64,000 bases of DNA, taken from positions 1-64,000 of the forward strand of contig CAVTIX010000011.1 in assembly GCA_963734725.1 (NCBI GenBank), in the 5' to 3' direction. How positions within the stretch are numbered: the stretch's first letter is position 1; each line of letters opens with the position of its first letter. This DNA comes from DASXKD01 sp963734725 (GTDB lineage Bacteria > Actinomycetota > Actinomycetes > Streptosporangiales > Streptosporangiaceae). Shown piece by piece: positions 16,419 through 24,050 of this stretch. The notes beneath the pieces are model-generated. The model saw only the letters and a program-made list of their open reading frames with translations. It made no database searches and was not told the DNA's origin. The translations under genes were made by a program, and so were the position numbers.

Positions 16419-16961
16419 ACTGGACAACTCGGCGAAGATGCAGTTGCGCATCGTCCATTCACCGGATTCCTGCACCCGCGGTTCGTATCCGAGCTGGTTG
16501 AGCTTGTGCTGGACCGCCTCAAGCAGGGCGCCCTTCGTCCGCGCCTGCCGCCGGACTTCACCGCCGATGCTTTCGCCGGCCGCCGTGGCGACGTCTTGCA
16601 GCGACTTGCCGTCGCCCCCGGGGCCGTCCGCAGACAAGGCGGTGGCCATCATCGAAGCCGCGAGCCCGTACCGGGTCTGCGGAACCTCCACGGAAAAGGA
16701 CCGCGGCGAGACCGAGTACACCTTCGCCGGGCGGCCGGCGCCCGGGCCGACCCGGCCAGAGAGCCGGCGGTAGCCGACCTCGAGCAACCCCGCGTCGGCC
16801 ATCCGGTCCAGATGGAAGGCCGCTAGCCGTGGCTTGATCCCGGCATGCCGGGCGGCCTCCTCGCGCCCCACCGGTTCGCCGCGTTCTCGCAAATACAGGT
16901 AAAGCCGCTGGCGAGTAGGCTCAGCCAGCAGCGCAACCGCCATTAGATCGGCGGCATCCAT
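16284..16961 (-). CDS. Winged-helix regulator with C-terminal cysteine cluster (SufR-like)
   Basis: 225 residues from the ATG at 16961; a GTG at 17009 would add 16. Winged helix-turn-helix at about residues 5-75 (LLAEPTRQRLYLYLRERGEPVGREEAARHAGI, with PRLAAFHLDRMADAGLLEVGY as recognition helix and wing). The C-terminal half carries cysteines in RNCIFAELS, ELVCPMNAAF and PPGCCVRL, the pattern of iron-sulfur or metal-sensing SufR-type regulators. It is convergent with hemA and overlaps its 3' end by 135 bases. A role in heme/Fe-S or cytochrome control is inference from domain type and position. Confidence 0.78.
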   Translation of the reverse strand: MDAADLMAVALLAEPTRQRLYLYLRERGEPVGREEAARHAGIKPRLAAFHLDRMADAGLLEVGYRRLSGRVGPGAGRPAKVYSVSPRSFSVEVPQTRYGLAASMMATALSADGPGGDGKSLQDVATAAGESIGGEVRRQARTKGALLEAVQHKLNQLGYEPRVQESGEWTMRNCIFAELSSSHRELVCPMNAAFVTGLLDGARLKSLRVERRTAPPGCCVRLAGQ

Positions 16962-17082
16962 GGGTTCCCCCAATTTCCGTGGAGTCCACGTCCGGCCGCG
17001 GGTCGCCACTTACTGGCAAGGGTATAACCCAACTCTGGATCACCCGGCACAGCCGCATTTGAGCGCGGTGGGCAAGACGGCC

Positions 17083-17556
17083 TCAGCCGACCGGGTCCTG
17101 CCACGTCGTGTGCTGCGGGGCGAAGTCGCCGTGGCCGGTGGTCCGCGTGAGCAGGCAGGTCTCAATGCCGAACCGGAACAGCCGGTGGTCCGCGGCGGGA
17201 ACCGGCACGCCGTCGCGCTCCGTCACGAAGACGCCGGCGAGCACCTGCCGGACCACCGGGTCGTCCACGGCCGCGGCCCGGCCGGTGCAGTAGAAGGCGT
17301 CCTCGTTGCCCTCACACGGAAACGAGTGCAGCGCGTAACGCCCGTCCCGGCGCAGGTCGCCCTGCTTGGGGCCGGGCACGATGAACGCGAACAGCCCGCC
17401 GCCATGGATGAGTGGGCACATCGGGTGCACCCTGGGACCACCGTCGCGGCGCACCGTGGCCAGGAAGGCCAGGCCCACGCCGAACTGGTAAAACAGTGCA
17501 CGCCCGGCCGCCGCGAGGCCCGGCTGTCTCTGCTCGAACTCCTCCCAGGACGCCAC
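17083..17556 (-). CDS. Pyridoxamine 5'-phosphate oxidase-family (FMN/F420 split-barrel) protein
   Basis: 157 residues from the GTG at 17556. The split-barrel fold is shown by VGLAFLATVRRDGGPRVHPMCPL, then HGGGLFAFIVPGPKQGDLRRDGRYALHSF, the core of PPOX-class flavin or F420-binding proteins. The later FRFGIETCLLTRT strand closes the barrel. Substrate unknown: members include heme-degrading, F420-dependent and pyridoxamine-phosphate oxidases, and these motifs do not decide between them. Divergent from the XRE regulator, sharing a palindrome-rich spacer. Confidence 0.75.
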   Translation of the reverse strand: MASWEEFEQRQPGLAAAGRALFYQFGVGLAFLATVRRDGGPRVHPMCPLIHGGGLFAFIVPGPKQGDLRRDGRYALHSFPCEGNEDAFYCTGRAAAVDDPVVRQVLAGVFVTERDGVPVPAADHRLFRFGIETCLLTRTTGHGDFAPQHTTWQDPVG

Positions 17557-17652
17557 GGCCCCTCAGTCTGCCCCGGCGGCAAATTCGAGTCAACGCCGCG
17601 CCCTGCCCCAAGTCTTCACACGAAACGCACCCCTATACCGATGCAAACAGGC

Positions 17653-17671
17653 ACGAAACGGACCGTTTCGT
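17653..17671. promoter_or_regulatory. 19-bp operator-like palindrome ACGAAACGG-A-CCGTTTCGT
   Basis: Perfect 9-bp arms around one base, with another half-site ACGAAACG at 17620-17627, in the divergent spacer between the PPOX and XRE genes. A 10-bp palindrome GATCATGATC lies just downstream near 17687. The same CGAAACG core forms the arms of the inverted repeat at 19181-19244. Confidence 0.6.
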
Positions 17672-17710
17672 ATGAAAAGGCGGGATGATCATGATCGGGA
17701 GAGTACTCCG

Positions 17711-17783
17711 ATGACAAGTTAGTTTGACATCGGCGCAGTGAGCCCCGCACTATGGAGCCATGACAAGCGAGCTTGACAGCCGG
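17711..17783 (+). promoter_or_regulatory. Promoter with duplicated operator for the XRE regulator
   Basis: TTGACA at 17724-17729 and CACTAT at 17748-17753 are 18 bases apart. The TTGACA lies inside the element ATGACAAGTTAGTTTGACAT (17711-17730). A second copy of the element (ATGACAAGCGAGCTTGACAG) starts at 17760, at the likely transcription start. The second copy contains CAAGC-GA-GCTTG, a perfect inverted repeat. The layout fits autorepression by the XRE protein. Confidence 0.6.
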
Positions 17784-17793
17784 AGGCGTCGCG

Positions 17794-17991
17794 GTGCGGA
17801 ATGATGTGCGGGAGCGCCGTGCCGCGAAAGGGCTGTCGCAGGCCGACCTCGCCCAGCGGATGGACGTGTCCCGGCAGACGATCAACTCGATCGAGACCGG
17901 CCGCTATACCCCGTCGCTACCGCTGGCCATCGCGATCGCCCGGTTTTTCGGCGTCACCGTCGAGGAGATCTTCCATGCAGACCACAGCTAA
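17794..17991 (+). CDS. XRE-family helix-turn-helix regulator
   Basis: 65 residues, a single Cro/CI-type DNA-binding domain: RNDVRERRAAKGLSQADLAQRMDVSRQTINSIETGRYTPSLPLAIAIARFFGVTVEEIF, five helices with the recognition helix in SRQTINSIE. The GTG at 17794 is chosen because GGAGG lies seven bases upstream. Overlaps the next gene by 17 bases. Such minimal XRE repressors paired with small membrane proteins are common. Duplicated sites in its promoter suggest autoregulation. Confidence 0.85.
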   Translation: MRNDVRERRAAKGLSQADLAQRMDVSRQTINSIETGRYTPSLPLAIAIARFFGVTVEEIFHADHS

Positions 17992-18370
17992 GACGAGCCG
18001 CAAATACCTGGCCACCCCGATCTTCGGCGTGCTCATGGGCGTGGTGTACCTCGTCGCCCTCTCGGTTGCCGGGAACCCCGTCAGCGGCGTGCTCGCATTC
18101 GCCGTGATGGTGGCGTTCAGTGGTGGCCTTCTCCTCGCCCGGCGACGCAGCGAGACGGTGCGCGGATTGCTCGACCACCGCGACGAGCGCATCAGCGCCA
18201 TTGACCTGCGCGCGACGGCGGTGACGGCGCTCGTGATGATCGCCGTCGTGCTGGTGGCCTTCGTTGTGGAGATCGCCCGCGGGCAGAGCGGCTGGCCATA
18301 CAGCATGCTCGGCGCGGTCGGTGGCGTGACCTACCTGGCGGCGGTCATCGTCCTGCGGATCCGCGGCTGA
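17975..18370 (+). CDS. Small four-helix membrane protein, partner of XRE regulator
   Basis: 131 residues from the ATG at 17975, which lies inside the end of the XRE gene. Hydrophobic segments at about residues 13-30, 36-53, 78-97 and 108-128 predict four membrane helices. A charged cytoplasmic loop (ARRRSETVRGLLDHRDERIS) lies between helices 2 and 3, a pattern seen in DUF2178-like partners of XRE repressors. Function unknown; family assignment is by layout only. Confidence 0.7.
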   Translation: MQTTAKTSRKYLATPIFGVLMGVVYLVALSVAGNPVSGVLAFAVMVAFSGGLLLARRRSETVRGLLDHRDERISAIDLRATAVTALVMIAVVLVAFVVEIARGQSGWPYSMLGAVGGVTYLAAVIVLRIRG

Positions 18371-18381
18371 CCCGAGCCGCG

Positions 18382-19050
18382 TCAAGGGCCATGGACGATG
18401 TCGGTGTGGTGGCAGAAGTGCACCCGGTCGGGCTCCAGCGACCGGATCCGGTCCAGCGAGCCGCGCCACGCCACGAGGTTGCTGGCCTGGCCGGGCAGCA
18501 CGTCCTTGTCGGGCGGCCCCGCGAACTGGTGCGGCGTATACGCGGCGTCGCCGATGAGCAGGTCGGCCTGGTCGTCGGTGGCGACCACGACGCACTGATG
18601 GCCGGCGGTGTGCCCGGGCGTGGTGATCACCGACAGGCCGGGCAGTATCTCGACATCCCCGTCCAGCAGTTCCCACCGCGCGTTCATGAAACCGAACCAG
18701 TCGTACAGTTCCGGTGACTCGCGCTCGGCCCGGTCCAGTTCGGCCCGTTGCACGTAGCAGGGTGCGTGGGCGAAGACCGCGTTCTGCCCGCAGTGGTCGA
18801 AGTGCAGGTGGGTATTGATCACCAGCCCGATGTCCGCCGGGGTCATGTCCAGCCCCGCGAGGGCGTCCGCGACCGAACGGTTCACCACGCGCCAGTCGTT
18901 CAGCACCTCGTCCGGGCCGCCGCAGCCGGTATCCACCAGCGCCGCACCGCCAGGATGGGTGACCACGAACCCGTGTACCGGCCACTCCCGGCCGTCGATC
19001 CCGCGCAGGCTGGCGAGGTGCAGGCGCTTGATCTCAAGCGGCATCGGCAT
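18382..19050 (-). CDS. MBL-fold metallohydrolase (lactonase-like)
   Basis: 222 residues. The dinuclear zinc motif is HTHLHFDHCG near residue 80, followed by the later ligands in TPGHTAGHQ and LLIGDAAY and the terminal HFCHHTD. Overall order and length are those of the N-acyl-homoserine-lactonase/AttM-like branch, but the lactone substrate is not proven: glyoxalase II-like or other esterase activity is possible. ATG at 19050. Convergent with the XRE membrane gene. No evident operon partner. Confidence 0.82.
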   Translation of the reverse strand: MPMPLEIKRLHLASLRGIDGREWPVHGFVVTHPGGAALVDTGCGGPDEVLNDWRVVNRSVADALAGLDMTPADIGLVINTHLHFDHCGQNAVFAHAPCYVQRAELDRAERESPELYDWFGFMNARWELLDGDVEILPGLSVITTPGHTAGHQCVVVATDDQADLLIGDAAYTPHQFAGPPDKDVLPGQASNLVAWRGSLDRIRSLEPDRVHFCHHTDIVHGP

Positions 19051-19180
19051 CCGCCTTCACGTTGAGAAGAAATAGCAGCATAACGATGCCCCGGGGCGCC
19101 CAGCCTCGCAAGCCCAGCCGTCCCCGGCCTGACCCGCCCGCCGTCGTGATCACCCGCCACCCCCGGCCCGCTCAGCGTCT

Positions 19181-19249
19181 TATCACGCGAAACGGCCCCT
19201 TTGCCGCCCGGTTTGCCCGGTTTAGGCGCGCGTTTCGCGTGATATCACG
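19181..19249. promoter_or_regulatory. 14-bp perfect inverted repeat and 12-bp palindrome upstream of the ATP-grasp genes
   Basis: TATCACGCGAAACG (19181-19194) and CGTTTCGCGTGATA (19231-19244) are exact reverse complements 36 bases apart. The right arm runs into CGTGATATCACG (19238-19249), a perfect palindrome. It could be a pair of regulator sites allowing looping, or a cruciform. It lies between the divergent MBL hydrolase and the ATP-grasp genes. Confidence 0.65.
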
Positions 19250-19299
19250 GGAAGTGGCTCGGCGGCGGGCAGCGGGCGGCGCGCGGCTGTGGCCTCCAG

Positions 19300-19305
19300 T
19301 AAGTT
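19300..19305 (+). promoter_or_regulatory. -10 element of a leaderless transcript
   Basis: TAAGTT sits six bases before the GTG at 19312 and no Shine-Dalgarno is present, the layout of leaderless actinobacterial genes. Confidence 0.45.
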
Positions 19306-19311
19306 GAGCGC

Positions 19312-20222
19312 GTGTCCGCCGTGACCGAGATCGTGGTGCTGCACTACCCGGCCGAGCGGGGCCGGAACTGGGACCTGCTGCGCGCGGCCGCGCGGGACCG
19401 GGACCTGCGCCTGGTGAGCTGGGCGCCGCACCTGGTCGGGGTGTGGTGCGCGGACGGTGAGCAGTACGCCTGCTATGCGGGAAAACGGGCCCGGCCGGGC
19501 ATCGTGATCCACCGGACGGTGGCCCCGTTCCGCGGCATCGCCATCCCGGTGCTGAACTGCCTGGTGGCCGGGGGGTCGCTAGTGCTCAACCCCCCGGACG
19601 CAGCGTTCCGGTCCCGGGACAAGCTGCTGACCACGCTGGACCTCGCGCGCGCCGGGATCCCGGTGGTGCCGACCGCGGCGTTCGACGAGCCAGCCGGGGG
19701 GGACCTGGCGGCCCTGGGCCCGGGCAGCCTGGTGGTCAAGCCCGCCCGTGGCATCCGGGGCGAGGGCATCCGCGCCTTCGGCACGGCCGGGGCGCTCGTC
19801 TCGGCATGGCAGCTTCGCGGTGCGCGCCCGGCCGCCCTGGGCTACCACGCCGAACGGGAGCACTACCTGGCGCAGCCGCTGATCGGCGGGGGCGGCCAGG
19901 ACATCCGGGCTTACGTCGTGGCGGGCAACTGCGTCGCGCTGATGCGCCGGGTGGCGCGGCCGGGGGAGATCAGGGCCAACCTTGCCCAGGGGGCGGCCGG
20001 GTTGCCGCTGCCGGCAGGCCATCTGGCCGGGAAGATCGCGGTGGCCGCGCTGCGGGCGTGCCGGCTCGACTTCGGCGGGGTGGACATGGTCGAGGATGCC
20101 GATGGGACGGTCCGGGTACTCGAAGTGGACGCGTGGCCGGCTTCGCCGGAATCACCGAAGTGACCGGGGCCGACGTCGCCGGGGCCATCCTCGATCATGC
20201 GGCCGCGAGGGGCGCCGGCTGA
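19312..20222 (+). CDS. RimK-like ATP-grasp ligase, frameshifted near 20138
   Basis: ATP-grasp enzyme that would join a carboxylate to an amine through an acyl phosphate. N-terminal pre-ATP-grasp domain, then RSRDKLLTTLDLARAGIPVVPT, VVKPARGIRGEGIRAF (ATP-binding lysine and loop), EHYLAQPLIGGGGQDIRAYVV and GGVDMVEDADGTVRVLEVDAW, the metal-binding end. In the frame as read the protein stops at 20163 (ASPESPK). One added base at GGCCGG near 20138 restores WPGFAGITEVTGADVAGAI and a stop at 20220-20222 that overlaps the next start. Hence a one-base deletion or consensus error. Substrate unknown. Confidence 0.75.
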
Positions 20223-21082
20223 TGACGGTCGCGGTCGCCAGGAACCCCTACGCCGTCAACGTCTCCGGCAGCCTCATCGCCTCCGCTGGGCGGCTCGGCG
20301 TGCCGGTCCGGACGGTTGACCTGCCTTCGCTGCGGCTGGGCATCGGGCCGCGGGGCGAGGAGGCGGTGACCGACTCCGCTGGCCGCGTGGCGGCCGACAG
20401 CCTGGCCCCGTACCTGCTGTTCGGGTTCCCGGCGGCGGTCCACGCGCTCCGGGCGCTGGCCCGCACCACGCATGCCCAGAATCCCGTGGACGGCGTGCTG
20501 CTCGCCGACGACAAGGCGGCAGCCGCGTACCGGCTGGCCCGGGCCGGCGTGCCGCAGGTGCGCACGGAGATCTGCCCGTTCGACGCCGGGCAAGTGACCG
20601 CGGTCGCGGCGGAGATCGGTTACCCGGTCGTGGTCAAGCGGGCCCAGGGGGCGCAGGGACGGTGGGTGCGCCGCGCGGCGGGCCCACAAGCGCTGGCCAC
20701 CGCGCTCGCGGAACTCGCTGCGGAGGGACCGGGCGCGCTGATCGTCCAACCTGAGGTGGTGGAGTGCGCCGGGACAAGCATCCGCGCGGTCGTCACCGGC
20801 GGCCGGCTGCTCGCGGTGACCGAGCGCCAGGCGACGGCGCCGGAGTGGCGCAGCAACATCGCCGGCGGCGCCGTGCAGCGCCGCGCGGAACTCACCGGCC
20901 AAGAGGCCGAACTGGTCCGCGGCGCGACCGCCGCGCTCGGGCTCGGCCACGCCGGGGTGGACATCCTGCGGACCCGGCACGGCCCGCGGGTGCTGGAGGT
21001 CAACGCGTGCCCGGACTTCACCAGCATGCAACCGCACTACGAGGCCGACCTCGGCGAGGCGGTGTTGCGCGCGTCCGGATGA
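20222..21082 (+). CDS. RimK-like ATP-grasp ligase, second of a pair
   Basis: 286 residues. ATG at 20222 within TGATGA of the restored upstream stop, so the two ATP-grasp genes were coupled. Domain order as in RimK: N-terminal domain ending FGFPAAVHALR, DDKAAAAYRLARAGVPQVRT, VVVKRAQGAQGRWVRR (ATP lysine), VVECAGTSIRAVVTGGRLLAV, SNIAGGAV, and VDILRTRHGPRVLEVNACPDF with the metal-binding Glu and Asn. Two tandem RimK paralogs suggest successive amino-acid additions to one acceptor, or a heteromeric enzyme; the acceptor cannot be named from sequence. Confidence 0.82.
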   Translation: MTVAVARNPYAVNVSGSLIASAGRLGVPVRTVDLPSLRLGIGPRGEEAVTDSAGRVAADSLAPYLLFGFPAAVHALRALARTTHAQNPVDGVLLADDKAAAAYRLARAGVPQVRTEICPFDAGQVTAVAAEIGYPVVVKRAQGAQGRWVRRAAGPQALATALAELAAEGPGALIVQPEVVECAGTSIRAVVTGGRLLAVTERQATAPEWRSNIAGGAVQRRAELTGQEAELVRGATAALGLGHAGVDILRTRHGPRVLEVNACPDFTSMQPHYEADLGEAVLRASG

Positions 21083-21127
21083 GCCGGGCACGGCGCGCCC
21101 GCCGCGCTGCCACGGAACCACGCGCCG

Positions 21128-22387
21128 TTAGAAGATCATCGGGCACCATGGGGCGGGATCCCAGGACATGGCGGTGGACAGCGCCGCCACGGCACCGGGG
21201 GTGACCTCGGTGACCAGGCCCGCGGCGGCCAGCGCCCCGAGCCGGGCGCCGCCCAGGTACGCCGCGCCGAGCGCCCGCACCGGCAGCACCAGGTCGGCCG
21301 GGGCAATGGTCCGCTCACAGGTCCCGCTGAAACCCGAGGGGGCGGAGGTGGCCGCCGCGGTCAGCCGCCAGCGCCCCTCGTTCTGCGGGCACAGCTCGTC
21401 GGCGACCTCGACGACCAGGTCCACCGGGCGGGCGTAGTGCCGTTGCGCCAGCGCTCGTGGCACGTCCACCAGACGGATCCACAGGCCGTCGGAGAGCCGT
21501 GGCCGGCCCAGCCGTGAGTCGGCCAGCAGGTCAAGCAGCGGGTCGTCCACCGGCAGCATGTGCAGCCGGAACGTGGTGATCAGGTCCCGGCTGAGCACGT
21601 TGCCCCAGAGCGCGGCGGCGGCCGCCGGGTCCGTGGCGATCGCCTCGTGCACATCAAGGACGCCGGCCGGGAGGAACGTGCCCTCCTCCCATTCCCATCG
21701 GCCCTCCGAGTTGAACAAGGCGTAGCCCCGCGGCCCGGCGTCGTCCTCGACCAGCACACAGCGCATCGGCGGGTCGGTGTCGGAGTCGGGGTCGTGGGTC
21801 AGCCGGTCCCACCATGGCTCGGTGCGGGCGTACAGGCCCGGCCGCTCGGCCATCGCCAGCTCGAACACCTTGCCCATCTCGGCGTGGGCCGACCGCGGCT
21901 CGGCGATCCGCAGCCGTAGCCCGGGATCGGTCGGCGCCCAGGCGGCCAGCGCTCCGTTGCCGCGGGCCAGGCTAAGGGTCAGGTGCCAGGACGCGCGCCC
22001 GTAGCCGTACCGGCCATAGATAGGGGTCTCCGAGGCGAACAGCGCAGCCACGGCCTCGCCCCGCTCGGCAATGTCGGCGAGCTGGCGGCGCATCAGCGCG
22101 GAAAGGACGCCGCGGCGGCGGTGCGAGGGGAGCACAGCGACCATGCTCACCCCGCCGACCGCGGCCATCGCGCCAGGCACCCGCATCTGAAAGGTGTACA
22201 CGCCGGTCACGCCGACCAGCGTGCTGCCGTCGAACGCGCCAAGCGTGCGGTCGAGTTCCAGGCGGGCGTGCCAGTTGGCCCGTTGCCGCTCGGTATCCGG
22301 CCGGCCGTTGAACGCGTGCTGGTCGACGTATTCGAACGCGGGAAGCTCGCCCTCGGTGACCGGGCGGACCTGGAAAGGGTTGGCCAT
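21128..22387 (-). CDS. eis: Eis-type N-acetyltransferase (GNAT)
   Basis: 419 residues from the ATG at 22387 (MANPFQVRPVTEGELPAF). Acetyl-CoA-dependent amine acetyltransferase of the 'enhanced intracellular survival' family: N-terminal GNAT with VSMVAVLPSHRRRGVLSALM (CoA pyrophosphate loop RRRG), a second GNAT-like domain, and the sterol-carrier-like C-domain. The terminal carboxylate (WCPMIF end) is expected to be catalytic in Eis. ERGEAVAALFASETPIYGRYGYG is a family hallmark. Substrates in relatives include aminoglycosides and peptide lysines; the natural one here is unknown. The gene symbol is by family only. Confidence 0.85.
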   Translation of the reverse strand: MANPFQVRPVTEGELPAFEYVDQHAFNGRPDTERQRANWHARLELDRTLGAFDGSTLVGVTGVYTFQMRVPGAMAAVGGVSMVAVLPSHRRRGVLSALMRRQLADIAERGEAVAALFASETPIYGRYGYGRASWHLTLSLARGNGALAAWAPTDPGLRLRIAEPRSAHAEMGKVFELAMAERPGLYARTEPWWDRLTHDPDSDTDPPMRCVLVEDDAGPRGYALFNSEGRWEWEEGTFLPAGVLDVHEAIATDPAAAAALWGNVLSRDLITTFRLHMLPVDDPLLDLLADSRLGRPRLSDGLWIRLVDVPRALAQRHYARPVDLVVEVADELCPQNEGRWRLTAAATSAPSGFSGTCERTIAPADLVLPVRALGAAYLGGARLGALAAAGLVTEVTPGAVAALSTAMSWDPAPWCPMIF

Positions 22388-22440
22388 GCTCGCCTGTCTA
22401 CCGCCCTGCGGGGCTGCCGCCAACTCCTTTTCGGCCGGTC

Positions 22441-22572
22441 CCGCGCCGCATCCGGGGCGTGTCGCTGACCTGTGCGGGTGTCAGAGACAGTGGTGGGCAG
22501 GTGAGAGGGCGCGGCCGCGCCGCAGCCGGGGCGTGTCGCTGACCTGTGCGGGTGTCAGAGACAGTGGTGGGC
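22441..22572. repeat. 58-bp direct repeat over the promoter of the PP2C gene
   Basis: 22441-22498 and 22515-22572 differ at one base (period 74). Each contains TGTCGCTGAC…GTCAGAGACA, 10-bp arms with one mismatch around a 10-base loop. The second copy ends four bases before TACAGT (22576-22581), a possible -10 for the next gene. It could be a duplicated operator or two units of a dispersed genomic repeat. Confidence 0.8.
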
Positions 22573-22590
22573 GGATACAGTTCGGCCATC

Positions 22591-23691
22591 ATGGTTGCCC
22601 GTGGCGTGGCCCGTCCCCTGCTCGCCGTGCGCTCCGCCTGGCGTGGCGCCAGCGAGTTTGTGGCACGTCAGCTGATCACCGGAAACCGGCGGGTGGCCCT
22701 TGTGCTCGCCGTGGCGACTGTGTTCATCAGCGTGGCGGCCGTGCACGTGTCGCAGTCGTGGTTCTCCCCGGGCCTGCTCATCCTGCCGGTGCTGGCCGGC
22801 GGCCTGCTGCTGTGGCCCCGCGCGCTGCGCATCCTGTTCGTGCTGATCGCCGCCGGCCTGGCCTACGACGTGATCGAGGACAAGGCCGGCCCCGGCCTGG
22901 TGCTGACCATCGTGGTGACCGCGGTGGCAGCCTACGTCCTCTCCCAGACCAGGGAGAAGCTCGGCATGCTTGGGCTGCGCGGCGAGGCCATGCTGATCGA
23001 GCTGCGGGACCGGATCCGGGCCCAGGGGACGCTGCCCGACCTGCCCGATGGCTGGGGCTCGGTGTCGGTGCTCCGGCCGGCCGGCGGCGCCTCGTTCGGC
23101 GGCGACTTCCTGGTGTCCGCCTGCGACGGCAAGACCCTAGAGGTGGCGCTCGTCGACGTGGCGGGCAAGGGCGTAGACGCCGGCACGAGGGCGCTGCTGC
23201 TGTCCGGCGCGTTCGGCGGGCTGCTCGGCTCGGTGCCGAAGGGCGAGTTCCTGCCCACTTGCAACGCCTACGTGCGGCGCGGCGCCGCCAACGAAGGCTT
23301 CGTCACCGCGATCCATCTCGCGCTCGACCTCGCTACCGGCGACTTCGTGGTGTCTTCGGCCGGACATCCGCCCGCGGCGCATTTCGACTCTGGCAGCGGG
23401 ACCTGGCGGCTGACCACGGCCCGGGGCATCGTCCTTGGCGTGGTCGCCGACCTGCGGCTAGTGCCGGAGCAGGGCACGCTGCGCCCCGGCGACGCGCTCA
23501 TGCTGTACACCGATGGGCTGGTGGAAGTGCCGGGGAAGGACATCGACGACGGCACCGACCGGCTGCTGGGCGAGGCGGACCGGCTGGTCACCAAGGGGTT
23601 CCGGGCGGGCGCGGCGGACCTGGTCCGGGCCATGAACGCGGGCGCCGGCACCAGCGACGACCGCGCGCTCGCCCTCATCTGGCGCAGCTGA
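22591..23691 (+). CDS. Membrane PP2C (SpoIIE-type) serine phosphatase
   Basis: 366 residues from the ATG at 22591. Three to four membrane helices between about residues 28 and 115 are followed by a cytoplasmic SpoIIE/PP2C domain. Metal-binding acidic motifs are visible: ASFGGDFLVSACDG, VALVDVAGKGVDAGTRA, and the C-terminal TSDDRALALIWR. HPPAAHF and LVLYTDGL-type segment (LMLYTDGLVEVP) are typical. Likely dephosphorylates an anti-sigma-factor antagonist in a partner-switching pathway; no sensor domain beyond the membrane part is evident. Confidence 0.85.
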   Translation: MVARGVARPLLAVRSAWRGASEFVARQLITGNRRVALVLAVATVFISVAAVHVSQSWFSPGLLILPVLAGGLLLWPRALRILFVLIAAGLAYDVIEDKAGPGLVLTIVVTAVAAYVLSQTREKLGMLGLRGEAMLIELRDRIRAQGTLPDLPDGWGSVSVLRPAGGASFGGDFLVSACDGKTLEVALVDVAGKGVDAGTRALLLSGAFGGLLGSVPKGEFLPTCNAYVRRGAANEGFVTAIHLALDLATGDFVVSSAGHPPAAHFDSGSGTWRLTTARGIVLGVVADLRLVPEQGTLRPGDALMLYTDGLVEVPGKDIDDGTDRLLGEADRLVTKGFRAGAADLVRAMNAGAGTSDDRALALIWRS

Positions 23692-23755
23692 CCGGCAGCC
23701 TGCCCGGCGTGAGACGCTCCGCGCGATGGTCCCGGCCGACATAACGGGACAAGCG

Positions 23756-24037
23756 GCACGGCGGCGCGTAGGGCAGCCCGGGCACGTAGACATGCCACTC
23801 GCCCCTGGCCAGCGGCTGACCGGCCATCGCGCACACGCCGTGGGCCGCCGCGCCAGCCTGGATGTTCCACAGCCAGACCAGGCCGGGCGAGTCCGCCGCG
23901 GCCACGGTGCGCCCGCCGTGGCCGAAGCCGACCGAGAACACGTGCCCGGTCGGGCCGGTCAACGTGGCGATCAGCCCCGGGTGGGCGGGATCGGCCAGGT
24001 TCCACAGCCACACGCTGCCGTCGGGGAGCCAGCCACC
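23756..24037 (-). pseudogene. Remnant of a WD40-repeat protein C-terminus
   Basis: Reading leftward: LPDGSVWLWNLADPAHPGL, then ATLTGPTGHVFSVGFGHGGR, VWLWNIQAGAAAHGVCAMAGQPLARGEWHVYVPGLPYAPPC. These are about one and a half WD40 blades plus the conserved C-terminal tail (usually ending PYxPPC) of large actinobacterial WD40/NACHT-type proteins. The N-terminal bulk is missing and the stop after PPC is lost. The break is about 13 bases from the triple repeat at 24051. Confidence 0.7.
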
Positions 24038-24050
24038 GCGGGTTGAATAT

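Noticed and set aside
20130..20222. Programmed ribosomal frameshift in the ATP-grasp gene
   Set aside because: No slippery heptamer or downstream pseudoknot is evident, and similar breaks occur in unrelated genes in the window.
22194..23744. 516-codon plus frame overlapping the PP2C gene
   Set aside because: Out-of-frame shadow, Arg/Gly-rich; the PP2C frame carries the conserved motifs.
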